Made by a program: the position numbers and the translations under genes
The notes under the pieces: generated by a model
Told to the model about the DNA's origin: nothing
Seen by the model: only the letters and a program-made list of their open reading frames with translations
Databases searched by the model: none
NCBI GenBank assembly: GCA_026261815.1
Contig: JAMPIT010000848.1
Location: forward strand, 3,348,001-3,412,000
DNA: 64,000 nt
Reading direction: 5' to 3'
Origin: Monarcha castaneiventris obscurior
Taxonomy: Eukaryota; Chordata; Aves; Passeriformes; Monarchidae
In this document: positions 37,758-45,303 of the stretch, piece by piece
Layout: every line of letters starts with the position of its first letter
Position numbering within the stretch: position 1 is the first letter of the stretch

Positions 37758-38463
37758 CAACGAGCGCTGGCGGCGGCAGCTACAGCACAGACCTGGGCTG
37801 TGCTCGTCCCCCTTCTCCTGTTTTTTTGTTTTTTTTTTCCCCCCTCTCCTCCTCCTTCCCCTCCTTCCTCCCCCTCTTCCCTCCCCTTCGCCTGCGCTGC
37901 CAGAGCCACCGAAACTCCCGTGCAGAGCTCCGCCGCCGCCGGTAGCCCGTGCGCTGCGCCGGCGCTCGCTCGGGCTGGAAAGTTGCGGCAGGCTCCGGGC
38001 TCGGCTGCCGCGGGGAGGGGGCTCCGGACTTACAAAACCCGGCCGGGGGCACGGGCTGGGCGTTTGCACCGACCTTCTTCTTCCTGCACAGACCCGAAGG
38101 CAGCATCTTTGTTTTGTTTTGCTTTTGCCCTTCCTGCTACCGCTCCTTTCTCCTTGCGAGCGGGCGCCTCGGAGCCGGGAGCTGCCGCAGCCCGCGGTGC
38201 GGGGCGAGCGCTGACACCGAGAGCCAGGAGCCAGCCAGGCGGCCCCGGGGGCCCGCTCGTCCTTGGCTTTGTTGCTCCGGACTGAAGAAGCTCCAGAAGC
38301 CGGGAGAAGGAGGCGGCGGAGGAGGGGGAGCAGAGGAAAGGAAGCGAGAGCTGAAAGCCAAAGTTGGTTTGGAATAGGGGAGCGCGGCCAGCCCTCTGCC
38401 AGACTGCGCGCTGGGGTGAAGTCTCCAGCCCCCTCCGCCGGGAGAGGTGCCCGCAAGACAGCG
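37747..38463 (+). other. MAFB: MAFB 5' UTR (predicted)
   Basis: The leader from the predicted start to the coding ATG is about 717 nt, GC-rich and contains no ATG on the sense strand. It includes an uninterrupted 61-nt pyrimidine run (37829-37889) followed 12 bases later by a CAG, which looks like a splice acceptor although MAFB is known as an intronless gene. The frame of the protein is open upstream to a TGA at 38212-38214, but no ATG lies in that interval. The 5' boundary is a prediction and could be off by tens of bases. Confidence 0.6.
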
Positions 38464-39399
38464 ATGGCCGGAGAGCTCAGCATCGGAGCCGAGCTGCCCA
38501 CTAGCCCGCTGGCCATGGAGTACGTGAACGACTTCGACTTGATGAAGTTCGACGTGAAGAAGGAGCCCCTGGGCAGGAACGACCGCTCGGGCAGGCACTG
38601 CACCCGCCTGCAGCCCGCCGGCTCCGTCTCCTCCACCCCCATCAGCACCCCCTGCAGCTCCGTGCCCTCCTCGCCCAGCTTCAGCCCCACCGAGCAGAAG
38701 ACCCACTTGGAGGACCTGTACTGGATGGCCAACAGCTACCAGCAGATGAACCCTGAGGCGCTGAACCTCACCCCAGAGGACGCTGTCGAAGCCCTCATTG
38801 GGTCCCACCAGGTGTCCCAGCAGCTGCAGGGCTTCGAGGGCTTCCGGGCCCACCACCACCACCATCATCACCATCACCAACACCACCACCAGTACCCCGC
38901 AGTCACTCACGAAGACCTGGCCGGCAGCGGGCACCCTCACCATCACCACCATCATCACCACCAGGCCTCTCCCACCCCCTCCACCTCCTCCAGCTCCTCC
39001 CAGCAGCTCCAGAACTCGCATCAGCAGCATCCCCCCTCCAGCAGCGTGGAGGACCGGTTCTCAGATGACCAGCTGGTCTCCATGTCTGTGAGGGAGCTCA
39101 ACAGGCACCTCCGAGGCTTCACCAAAGATGAGGTGATCCGCCTCAAGCAGAAGAGGAGGACCTTGAAGAACAGGGGCTATGCCCAGTCCTGCAGGTATAA
39201 ACGTGTCCAGCAGAAACACCACCTGGAGAACGAAAAGACCCAGCTCATTCAGCAGGTGGAACAGCTCAAGCAAGAAGTGACCCGGCTCGCCAGAGAGAGA
39301 GACGCCTACAAGCTCAAGTGTGAGAAACTTGCCAGCAATGGCTTCAGAGAGGCCGGCTCCACCAGTGACAACCCGTCTTCCCCTGAGTTCTTCATGTGA
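38464..39399 (+). CDS. MAFB: Transcription factor MafB (large Maf bZIP protein)
   Basis: Intronless CDS of 311 residues for the large Maf factor MafB, a nuclear bZIP regulator that binds Maf recognition elements as a homodimer or with Fos/other Maf partners. Roles known for the family include hindbrain rhombomere 5/6 identity, macrophage, podocyte and pancreatic alpha-cell differentiation. Residues 1-120 form the acidic Ser/Thr/Pro-rich activation domain. It has the SUMO-type motif VKKE (K32) and a phosphodegron-type block S54-P71 (S54, T58, T62, S66, S70), the stretch hit in human multicentric carpotarsal osteolysis. Two His tracts follow (H130-H138 plus H140-H142, and H159-H166), then a Ser/Gln linker. 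The extended homology region starts near 195. The basic region holds N236-R237-G238-Y239-A240 and C243-R244, with the Maf-specific Tyr. The zipper heptads are L254, L261, L268, L275, Y282 and L289. The start is the first in-frame ATG, with G at -3 and G at +4. Residue numbers in the phosphodegron match human MAFB. c-MAF and MAFA differ in the linker and C-terminus, so MAFB is near certain. Confidence 0.98.
   Translation: MAGELSIGAELPTSPLAMEYVNDFDLMKFDVKKEPLGRNDRSGRHCTRLQPAGSVSSTPISTPCSSVPSSPSFSPTEQKTHLEDLYWMANSYQQMNPEALNLTPEDAVEALIGSHQVSQQLQGFEGFRAHHHHHHHHHQHHHQYPAVTHEDLAGSGHPHHHHHHHHQASPTPSTSSSSSQQLQNSHQQHPPSSSVEDRFSDDQLVSMSVRELNRHLRGFTKDEVIRLKQKRRTLKNRGYAQSCRYKRVQQKHHLENEKTQLIQQVEQLKQEVTRLARERDAYKLKCEKLASNGFREAGSTSDNPSSPEFFM
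38851..38961 (+). repeat. MAFB: Histidine-codon tracts within MAFB
   Basis: CAC/CAT codons give nine His (38851-38877), then Gln, then three His (38881-38889), and later eight His (38938-38961). Mixed CAC and CAT usage shows they are not a pure trinucleotide microsatellite, which limits slippage. His tracts are a known property of large Maf proteins and several other nuclear regulators. Confidence 0.9.
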
Positions 39400-39555
39400 G
39401 TGCTTAACAAAAATAATTAAAAAACAAACAAAAACCCCCCACCCCCCAAACCTGACCCCTGTCACCTTCCCCCCTGCTCCCATCCTCCTCTGACATCTCC
39501 ATCCATCCGTCTGCTTGACTAGAGAGAAAGAAGGAGAGGAAAAATAGAGACTTGA

Positions 39556-39580
39556 TTTTTTTTTTTTTTTTTTTTTTTTT
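39556..39580 (+). repeat. MAFB: 25-bp T homopolymer in the MAFB 3' UTR
   Basis: An uninterrupted run of 25 T directly followed by GGCAGC. In the mRNA this is a U25 tract able to bind U-rich-binding proteins, or to pair with the A-rich parts near 39770-39890. Confidence 0.9.
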
Positions 39581-39808
39581 GGCAGCATCCAGTCTTCTAG
39601 AGTAGCTGTGGGAAAAGTAGGCTGGGGGTGGGGATGGGAGAGGTAAAGTGCAACTTTTTGACTTTCGTGTGCAAGTTAGAGAGAGAGACAGAGGCAAAGG
39701 AGAAAAGGACAAGTGAAGCGTTTTATAGATCGCTTGCTTGCAGAGCGAGATGGACTTTAAAAGAATAATAATAAAAAAAGGACAATGAACAAGCCATCTA
39801 TAACGTAC

Positions 39809-40033
39809 TGCCTGCTTGGAAAGAGAGAGGACATATACAGCACCATCTCATGCACAATTTACCTGCTTGGAAAAAAGAGAATAAATAAAAAGGACAATAT
39901 ATGCAAACTCTTCATATATTGCCTGCTTTGAGAAATAAGTTACAGGACTCAGATGGGACATTCAATCTAAGAAAAGAAAGAATGAAAGAAAGAAAGAAAA
40001 AAAAAACTCATCAGTTTTATTGCCTGCTTGATT
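39809..40033 (+). promoter_or_regulatory. MAFB: Iterated CCTGCTT modules in the MAFB 3' UTR
   Basis: CCTGCTT starts at 39811, 39862, 39922 and 40023, each preceded by TG, A or TTG and followed by a G- or A-rich word (GGAAAGAGAG, GGAAAAAAGAGA, TGAGAAA, GATTATA). A related GCTTGCTTGC word lies at 39732. The 9-mer AAAGGACAA also recurs (39778-39786 and 39889-39897). Four spaced copies in about 220 nt suggest an RNA-protein or RNA-structure element. Function is unknown. Confidence 0.5.
39880..39889 (+). terminator. MAFB: Possible proximal poly(A) signal of MAFB
   Basis: Two overlapping AATAAA hexamers (39880-39885 and 39884-39889) lie 480 nt after the stop codon. Canonical AATAAA is a stronger signal than the distal ATTAAA pair, so a short 3' UTR isoform lacking the Pumilio and miR-130 sites is possible. 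A GU-rich downstream element is not obvious. Confidence 0.35.
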
Positions 40034-40275
40034 ATATAGAAAAAATACGAAAATCTGCATTAAAAATATTAATCCTGCATGCTGGACATGTATGGTAATA
40101 ATTTCTATTTTGTACCATTTTCTTGTTTAACTATAGCATGTTGATCATCGATCATAGATTTCTGTTGTTGTTTTGTTTCATCAATAAGAAAAGCATCACA
40201 AGTTACCGAACTTTTTACTGCTTGTGCAGTTTTGTTCATTGGTTTTGCTCTTGTTTTCTTTTATGGTTGTTAGCT

Positions 40276-40283
40276 TGTAAATA
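40276..40283 (+). promoter_or_regulatory. MAFB: Pumilio-type element in the MAFB 3' UTR
   Basis: TGTAAATA fits the PUM consensus UGUANAUA exactly. Pumilio proteins generally reduce stability or translation of bound mRNA. A single 8-mer in an AT-rich UTR can arise by chance. Confidence 0.4.
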
Positions 40284-41090
40284 TCTGCTACTTCAAACCG
40301 TACAGGAGAAAAATACACAAAAAACAAAATAACATTTCAGCAGGCTGGTTATACGGTTTGTTTGGTGTTAAAGAGATACTTAAAGAAAAAAAAAAGTTAT
40401 GGGCATTTTGCATTAGAAAAAAAAAAAACCAACTTTGTATATCTGGTGCACTTTTAAGTTGTATTTTTTTTTGTTAGTTTTCATTTTGGTTTTTGTTTGT
40501 TGGGGCAGAAGCAAAACCGCCTGGATGGCATTGACAAACCTAAACTTAACAGGGAAAAACCCTCCTCAGTCACTAGAACCTACTCCATGCCTTAAAGTGG
40601 CAGCGAAGCTCTTTCCTCCAGGACAATTCCCAGCCTGAGTGGTTAGGCTTGGCCAGATAGTTTCCCTTCTGATTGCACACTCAGGAAGCGAAGGACGGAC
40701 GAGATACCAGTTCCACTGAAAAAAACAACTGCCCCTAGATTTTCGGTAAATAAAAAGAAAAAACAACCCCCAAACCTCCTTGTTACGAGTCAAGTTGCGA
40801 TAGCAGCGAGGGCTCCGTGTCGCCACTGAAGTTGGGTTTTTCAATGGCAGCAGCTGATGAGTGGGCTGGGAAAGCATATAAATCTACAACTTTTTTTAGG
40901 AAGACATACCGCAACTTTTAAGTGTATTCTTTTGCAATGATTTGTAATCTGCTTCTCTGCTTCCCTATGCAGCGAGTGAAAGTTTTAGCCAAAATTCATT
41001 TGCAGTTGTATAGTAGTAGTAGTTTGGAGTCTTATGGGTGTTATTATTACTTTTTTTTTTTCCTCCTGCAGGTCAGTAAAAGGATTTACG

Positions 41091-41098
41091 TTGCACTG
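41091..41098 (+). promoter_or_regulatory. MAFB: miR-130/301 seed match in the MAFB 3' UTR
   Basis: TTGCACTG is the reverse complement of the first eight bases of miR-130a (CAGUGCAA), so the seed is fully matched. MAFB has been reported as a miR-130a target in megakaryocytes. The site lies about 400 nt before the predicted poly(A) site. Confidence 0.5.
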
Positions 41099-41458
41099 AC
41101 AAAAATACCAAAATGAAAACTTATTTTTTAGTTTCCTTTTAGGATAGCTGGCACTGCTGGCCGGATGCATTTTAAGTTTGTATTAGTTTATAAATTAACA
41201 GTAATAACAAGATTGTAATGAACAGCATGGTGCTTGCAGTTTTAAATATTGTGGATATTAGTCATGCATCAGAAAACGATCTTTGGTTTTTACTGATTCA
41301 ACTGTGTTGAAATCAAAACATTGCAGCAGCGGAAAAAAATTGTTTTTATTTCATGTAAAGTTCTGAAGGGATCAATTTCAAATCCTGCTTATGATATGAA
41401 AAATATTAAAAAACCTGGTCTATTGTAGTTTTATTCAGACTGGTTTCTGTTTTTGGTT

Positions 41459-41489
41459 ATTAAAATTGTTTCCTATTTTGCTTATTAAA
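41459..41489 (+). terminator. MAFB: Distal twin poly(A) signals of MAFB
   Basis: ATTAAA occurs at 41459-41464 and 41484-41489, the second most common signal hexamer, both in a T-rich context with TTTTATT and TTGGTT words upstream. Cleavage would fall near 41495-41515, followed by GT/T-rich sequence (TTTTCTTGG). GC-rich CpG sequence begins shortly afterwards, consistent with the end of the unit. Confidence 0.65.
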
Positions 41490-41589
41490 ATCATTGAAAT
41501 GGCATTTTCTTGGAGGGACCTGCTTCTCTGACGTCGCGTGTTCCGAAAAAAAAAAAAAAAGGAAAGAAGGGAAAAGTTGTGGCCCCGTC

Positions 41590-41910
41590 CCTGTCCTCAC
41601 CCTGCTGCTGGCGCCGGGCTGGTGGGGGGCTGCGGCCCGGGGAGGGCGCGGAGCTGCTTTGCCCCCTCGGGAACGCTGCTGCTCGCAGGGCGGGAGCGCT
41701 CAGCCTTCTGCCTCCTCTGCTGGGGTCGGAGCTCGCCCGGGGCAGGAGAGCATCGCCCCGAGCCCTCGGGGCCAGCGGAGCGCCGGGAGCCCCGCGCCGG
41801 GGCCGGCTCTGCCCGGGTGTCCCCCGGCGCTCTGCCGGGAGCGGGACTGGCCGGCCTCAGCCACCCCCGGGCTGGGAGAGCGGGGAAGCACCAAGGGCAG
41901 GCACTTTCCC
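41590..41910. promoter_or_regulatory. CpG island immediately 3' of MAFB
   Basis: CpG-rich sequence (GGCGCCGGGCTGG near 41610, GCCGGGAGCGGGACTGGCCG near 41834) starts about 90 bp after the predicted transcript end. It is bounded downstream by T homopolymers. Both strands carry open frames without protein signature. Confidence 0.55.
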
Positions 41911-42120
41911 TTTTTTTTTTTAACCTTCTGGCTTTTTTTTTTTTTTTTTTTTTTTTTCATTAGAAAAGGAGAGGACTTGGACAAGTCTGTCCTTTCCCCA
42001 GCTCCTTTGGGATCCGGGTTGCCCATTCACTTTTCTTCTCTCCATCTGCACACTGTACTTATTCCGTTTTGGGGTTGTTTTTCTCTCTTTTTTTTCTTTT
42101 CTTTTTTTTCTTTTTTTCGC
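41911..42120 (+). repeat. Poly-T tracts downstream of MAFB
   Basis: A run of 11 T (41911-41921) and one of 25 T (41933-41957), then a T-rich patch with short C interruptions (about 42075-42118). Simple low-complexity DNA; no retroposed coding sequence is attached. Confidence 0.85.
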
Positions 42121-42955
42121 CCGAAGACTCCTTAGATGCATGTGGAGAAGGGGAAAGATCTCTCCCCGCCACCACCCAGCGCTCAGCACCTCGCAACCCC
42201 ACCGCCATCCATCAGCTGCTCTCAATGCAGAATAACCACACAAATTGAAGGAGGAGGAGGTTAAAAATCGCCCCCGGTCCTTGCCTGGGCGCGGGGAAGG
42301 GACTCCCCGAGCCGAGTCGCAGCGTGTCTGAACGCTGCTGCTCTCAAAGTGTGAAAGCGGTGCTGAACTTTAAATTCCTCTTAAAATCCAAGGTGCCACA
42401 CAACCAGAAAAAATAGGTTCTCTCTGCCCTGCTCCTCGTCCCAGCAGCAGCGAGATGTTCTTTGCAGGGGTGGCATAAAGCGCGTTTGAAGAACAAACTG
42501 GTTAAGGACAGAATGTGGAAAAAAATAATTTAAAAGCAAATACAGCAACTTAAAACAACCCCCCTCCACTGTAAAATCCCATCCCCATCCCTGCCTTGTC
42601 AGAGGCAGCTGGGCCAGCCCCTGAGCTGTGGAGCTTGGAAGGGGCCGTGGCCCGTCCCAGCCCCCCGGCTACATGAGTCAGGCCCGGAGAACAAGCTCGT
42701 ACCCTGCTGCCCTGCCAAGGGGGGACAGAAGTTTGCAGAGGAAAAGGCTGGGAGAGCCTGGCTTTCCCTGTATAGCCTCCCCCCTTGCCAGTAAATGCTA
42801 TGGCTGCAGAAAGCCTGAGAGGAATATTGTTTGTGGGAACTGCCACCGCATATTAATGTCCCCTCATGCATGCATTGAATAAATCACTAGGGCTAATTGA
42901 ACAACAACAACAACAAAAAAAAGTAGGAAAAACAGGCCTTAGAAAAGCCCTCCAG
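42121..42955. other. Non-coding interval between CpG islands
   Basis: Mixed sequence about 0.6-1.4 kb beyond MAFB. No gene is recognised. The part 42770-42900 (with a GCATGCATTGAATAAATCACTAGGGCTAATTGAA region near 42867 onward) has homeodomain-type cores and could belong to a regulatory element. Confidence 0.5.
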
Positions 42956-44280
42956 ATTCCCACCACAGAACGGTGTCAGCGGCGGGGCAGCCCCGCGGCA
43001 CGGCCCCGGCGGCCGGGGCTCTGCTGGCCCGGCACCGCTCCTGGGCTTTAATTTATTCCTTTTAAAAGAAAAGAAAAACCGAGCCACGTCCCACCGGGGC
43101 ACAGCCCGGGTCGGTGGCACCGGGACCGGCCGTGCTCGGCCCCGCGGGCGCTGCGAGGAGCAGGGTCCTGGCCGCGGGTCCGTCCCTGCCGGCCGGGGCT
43201 CGGGTCGGCTCCTCTGTGTCCGAGGGGGCTTGGACACACCGAGGGGGCAAAACCCACCCGCACTTGTGCTCGTCCCGGCCTGTGCTGGGCAGGCTCTGCC
43301 CTGACGGCAGCGGCAGCGGCCCCGGGGCCGGGCAGCCCCGCGGGTACCGGGGCGGGCAGCGCCTGCCCGTGCCCCGCTGCCTGTGCCCGGGGGAGCCCCT
43401 TCAGTCGGGGGGACCCCTCCCCTCCCTCGCCTATTGCCATCCGTGGGTATCGGCTTTGATCTCTCGCCGTTCATCACCGACCGGCGAAGGGCTGACACAT
43501 GAGACAGGGGCATCACGGAGAGCAGCTGCTTGAAGCGAAGGGAAAACTCCTCTTTTCCCTTCTTTTTTTTCCTCCCGGGACCGGCCTGCCCGCGGGGTGC
43601 TGCCCTGGCAGCGGGGGCTGCGTGGGTCAGCTCGGGGCCGCCCGCCCGGGGCTCCCCGCTTGCCCCGGAGCGCGGAAAAGCTGCTGTCAGCCGCGGAGGA
43701 CAGAGCGCTCATCCTGCCCGAGCCCCTCTTCTGCCCCCGCTCCGGACGTGCTGCTCCTCCGGTGGCTCCTCTGTTCGTCCTTTGGGCCACTTGTGCCCAC
43801 GCACCCCCTGGCCGGGGCCGGGGTCCAGCTCCGGGGCCGGGAGGTGCTGCAGCTCCGGCCGGCCTGGGCTGCCCCTGGGCTCGCAGGAGGCGGCGGCTGC
43901 TGCTCCGGCTCGGAGGGGCCGGGCGCTGACCGCCTCCCGCTCCGGCAACCGGACAGGAGAGCCGGCACTCGCCCTCGGCGCTCTCCAGAGGGAAAATGCT
44001 GCAAATTGTCTCCTCAAAAGCCGGGTGTAGAGGCCCTCATCCCGAATCTCGCTTCGAAACCTCGGAGAGGATGGGGTCGGGGTGGCGGCGAGGCAGGACC
44101 AGACCGGGACTGGGACCGGACTCGGACGGGCCCGAGCACTCTCGGCCGGAGCAGGGAGTTCGGGGGCTCTGTGATGCGCTGGGAGCAGAAGCGGCGGAGC
44201 CTTTGCGGGCCATGGGAGACCCCCCTGAGCAGCCCGGCGGTGCCCTGTGCCCCGGGGATGGATGGGGCGTGTGACGCGGA
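42956..44280. promoter_or_regulatory. Large downstream CpG island cluster
   Basis: About 1.3 kb of dense CpG (for example CCCGCGGCACGGCCCCGG near 42989 and CGGCTGCTGCTCCGGCTCGG near 43892) with only short breaks (43030-43080, 43440-43570). Its size rivals the promoter island, yet no TATA box, splice signals or recognisable coding frame were seen. Open frames over 200 codons occur on both strands and are attributed to composition. Confidence 0.6.
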
Positions 44281-44965
44281 AGGGCCCAAGGTTTGCACGG
44301 TTAAATTTGGCTGCCGGACGACGGATCACTATGTGATCTCATGTACTGCAGGAGGACGATTCCCCTCAGTGAAAATCATATTATTTTGTTTGATTTCGCA
44401 GTTTTGTAAGAGCTATTGCTAACAGCCGGAGCGAGCTCCGCACCCCCTGCCGGGACAGAGGTGACGGCCGGCTACGGCTGCTCCGAGAACTGAGCGAGAC
44501 ACTCAGACAGGAAACACAATTGGCAACAGCCCCCCCTCTCCCCCAGTTACTGACACAGAGCTTACAGACTACCGCTGCCAACCGTTTAATAGACTCCTCT
44601 CGACATTCCCTTCCCTCCTCCCCTCCAGGAGAGTGTATAAAGCTGATTGTCTTTAATTCCAAAACAGAGACATCTAAGACTAAAAAGACGTTTTGAACTA
44701 AAGATAGAAACATCACTCTAAGACTTTCCAGAGATGCTGAGCGCTGCTGCCGGCCGGCAGATGAGTTGCTCCGTATTGAGGTGGGCAGGCGAGATGTGTT
44801 ATAAGGATGAGCCAGGGCTTGCGAGATAACTGTTCCCAGCTGGCTTAGGGTTTAATTTTTTTTTTCTCCCCCCCGCCCCCTTCCCCATTCTCCCTCGGGC
44901 TGGCGCAGTGCCCGCCTGGCTCTAGCAGGCTGCTCGGTGCCGGTGATTGACAGACCAAGGTCAGG
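44281..44965. promoter_or_regulatory. Candidate downstream enhancer with PBX-MEIS site
   Basis: Less GC-rich, non-repetitive block between CpG islands, about 4.9-5.6 kb past the MAFB stop codon. It has CACTATGTGATCTCATGTACTG near 44328 onward, TAAAGATAG near 44699, a TGCTGA Maf half-site followed by GCGCTGCTG (44735-44749), TTATAAGGATGAG near 44799, and at its right end a perfect PBX-MEIS decamer TGATTGACAG (44944-44953). An AAGGTCA nuclear-receptor half-site (44957-44963) adjoins. PBX-MEIS-HOX input is well established for hindbrain genes, and MAFB is one; activity here is inferred. Confidence 0.45.
44944..44953 (+). promoter_or_regulatory. Perfect PBX-MEIS composite site
   Basis: TGATTGACAG is the classical composite element in which PBX binds the TGATT half and MEIS/PREP binds the TGACAG half. 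It sits 3 bp from an AAGGTCA half-site typical of ERR or SF1-type nuclear receptors. Confidence 0.55.
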
Positions 44966-44969
44966 GAAG

Positions 44970-45140
44970 CTCTTCGGGGCTGGGGGTGTCGAGTTTCGGG
45001 GAGGACAGATAAAACATCCTCAGCGCTCGCAGATCCCTCACTGGCTCCGCCGTGCGCGGGATCAGCGGGGAGCGCGCTGCGTTCCGCCGGCCGCGGAGCT
45101 GCCGAGTGCCCGGCTCCGCGCCTGCCGCTGCCAGCATCCT
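44970..45140. promoter_or_regulatory. Last CpG island of the MAFB cluster
   Basis: A short CpG-rich patch (GCCGTGCGCGGGATCAGCGG near 45049, CGCCGGCCGCGGAGCTGCCG near 45085) adjoining the PBX-MEIS-bearing block. Beyond it the sequence becomes AT-rich for the rest of the desert. Confidence 0.5.
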
Positions 45141-45211
45141 CCCCTGCCTCGGCTCCCGGGGTCCCTTTTCTGTTTTAATTTTTTAATCTTTATTTGGACA
45201 AGTTTCAACTA

Positions 45212-45303
45212 CTTCTTTCTTTCTCTCTCTTTCTCTTTCTTTCTCTCTCTTTCTCTCCCTTTCTCTCCTCTCTCTCTTTCTGTCCCTTTCTTTTTTCTCT
45301 TTT
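45212..45303 (+). repeat. (TTTC)n / (TC)n pyrimidine microsatellite
   Basis: About 90 bp of TTTC and TCTC units with only one G (in CTGTCCC). It marks the boundary between the CpG-rich MAFB domain and the downstream desert. Confidence 0.9.

Larger units (their letters stand above)
39400..41505 (+). other. MAFB: MAFB 3' UTR (predicted)
   Basis: AT-rich sequence of about 2.1 kb from the stop codon to the last pair of poly(A) signals. It contains a 25-T run (39556-39580), several CCTGCTT modules (39811-40029), overlapping AATAAA words (39880-39889) that could serve a short isoform, a Pumilio-type UGUAAAUA (40276-40283) and a miR-130/301-type seed match (41091-41097). The length agrees with the long 3' UTR known for MAFB. 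The exact cleavage site is inferred. Confidence 0.7.

Noticed and set aside
38263..38463. In-frame extension of MAFB upstream of the ATG (67 extra residues)
   Set aside because: The frame is open back to a TGA at 38212-38214, but the supposed start at 38263 is a TTG and no ATG lies in between. The ATG at 38464 has a good context and gives the expected MafB N-terminus.
37368..38732. 454-codon open frame on the - strand over the MAFB promoter and 5' CDS
   Set aside because: It begins at a TTG, lies in CpG-island sequence where stop words are scarce, is rich in Arg/Gly/Pro/Ser without any domain, and partly mirrors the MAFB coding frame.
38137..39030. 297-codon antisense frame opposite the MAFB CDS
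   Set aside because: A shadow of the GC-rich coding exon: its Gly/Val repeats are the complement of His and Ser codons. No homology is recognised.
43499..44422. 307-codon frame in the downstream CpG island
   Set aside because: It overlaps open frames on the other strand, is low in recognisable structure and lies in CpG-rich DNA. An unspliced non-coding transcript remains possible, but no protein is supported.
44636..44641. TATAAA downstream of MAFB as a second promoter
   Set aside because: It is an isolated TATA-like word without a following transcript signature, and it lies in a block that reads better as an enhancer.
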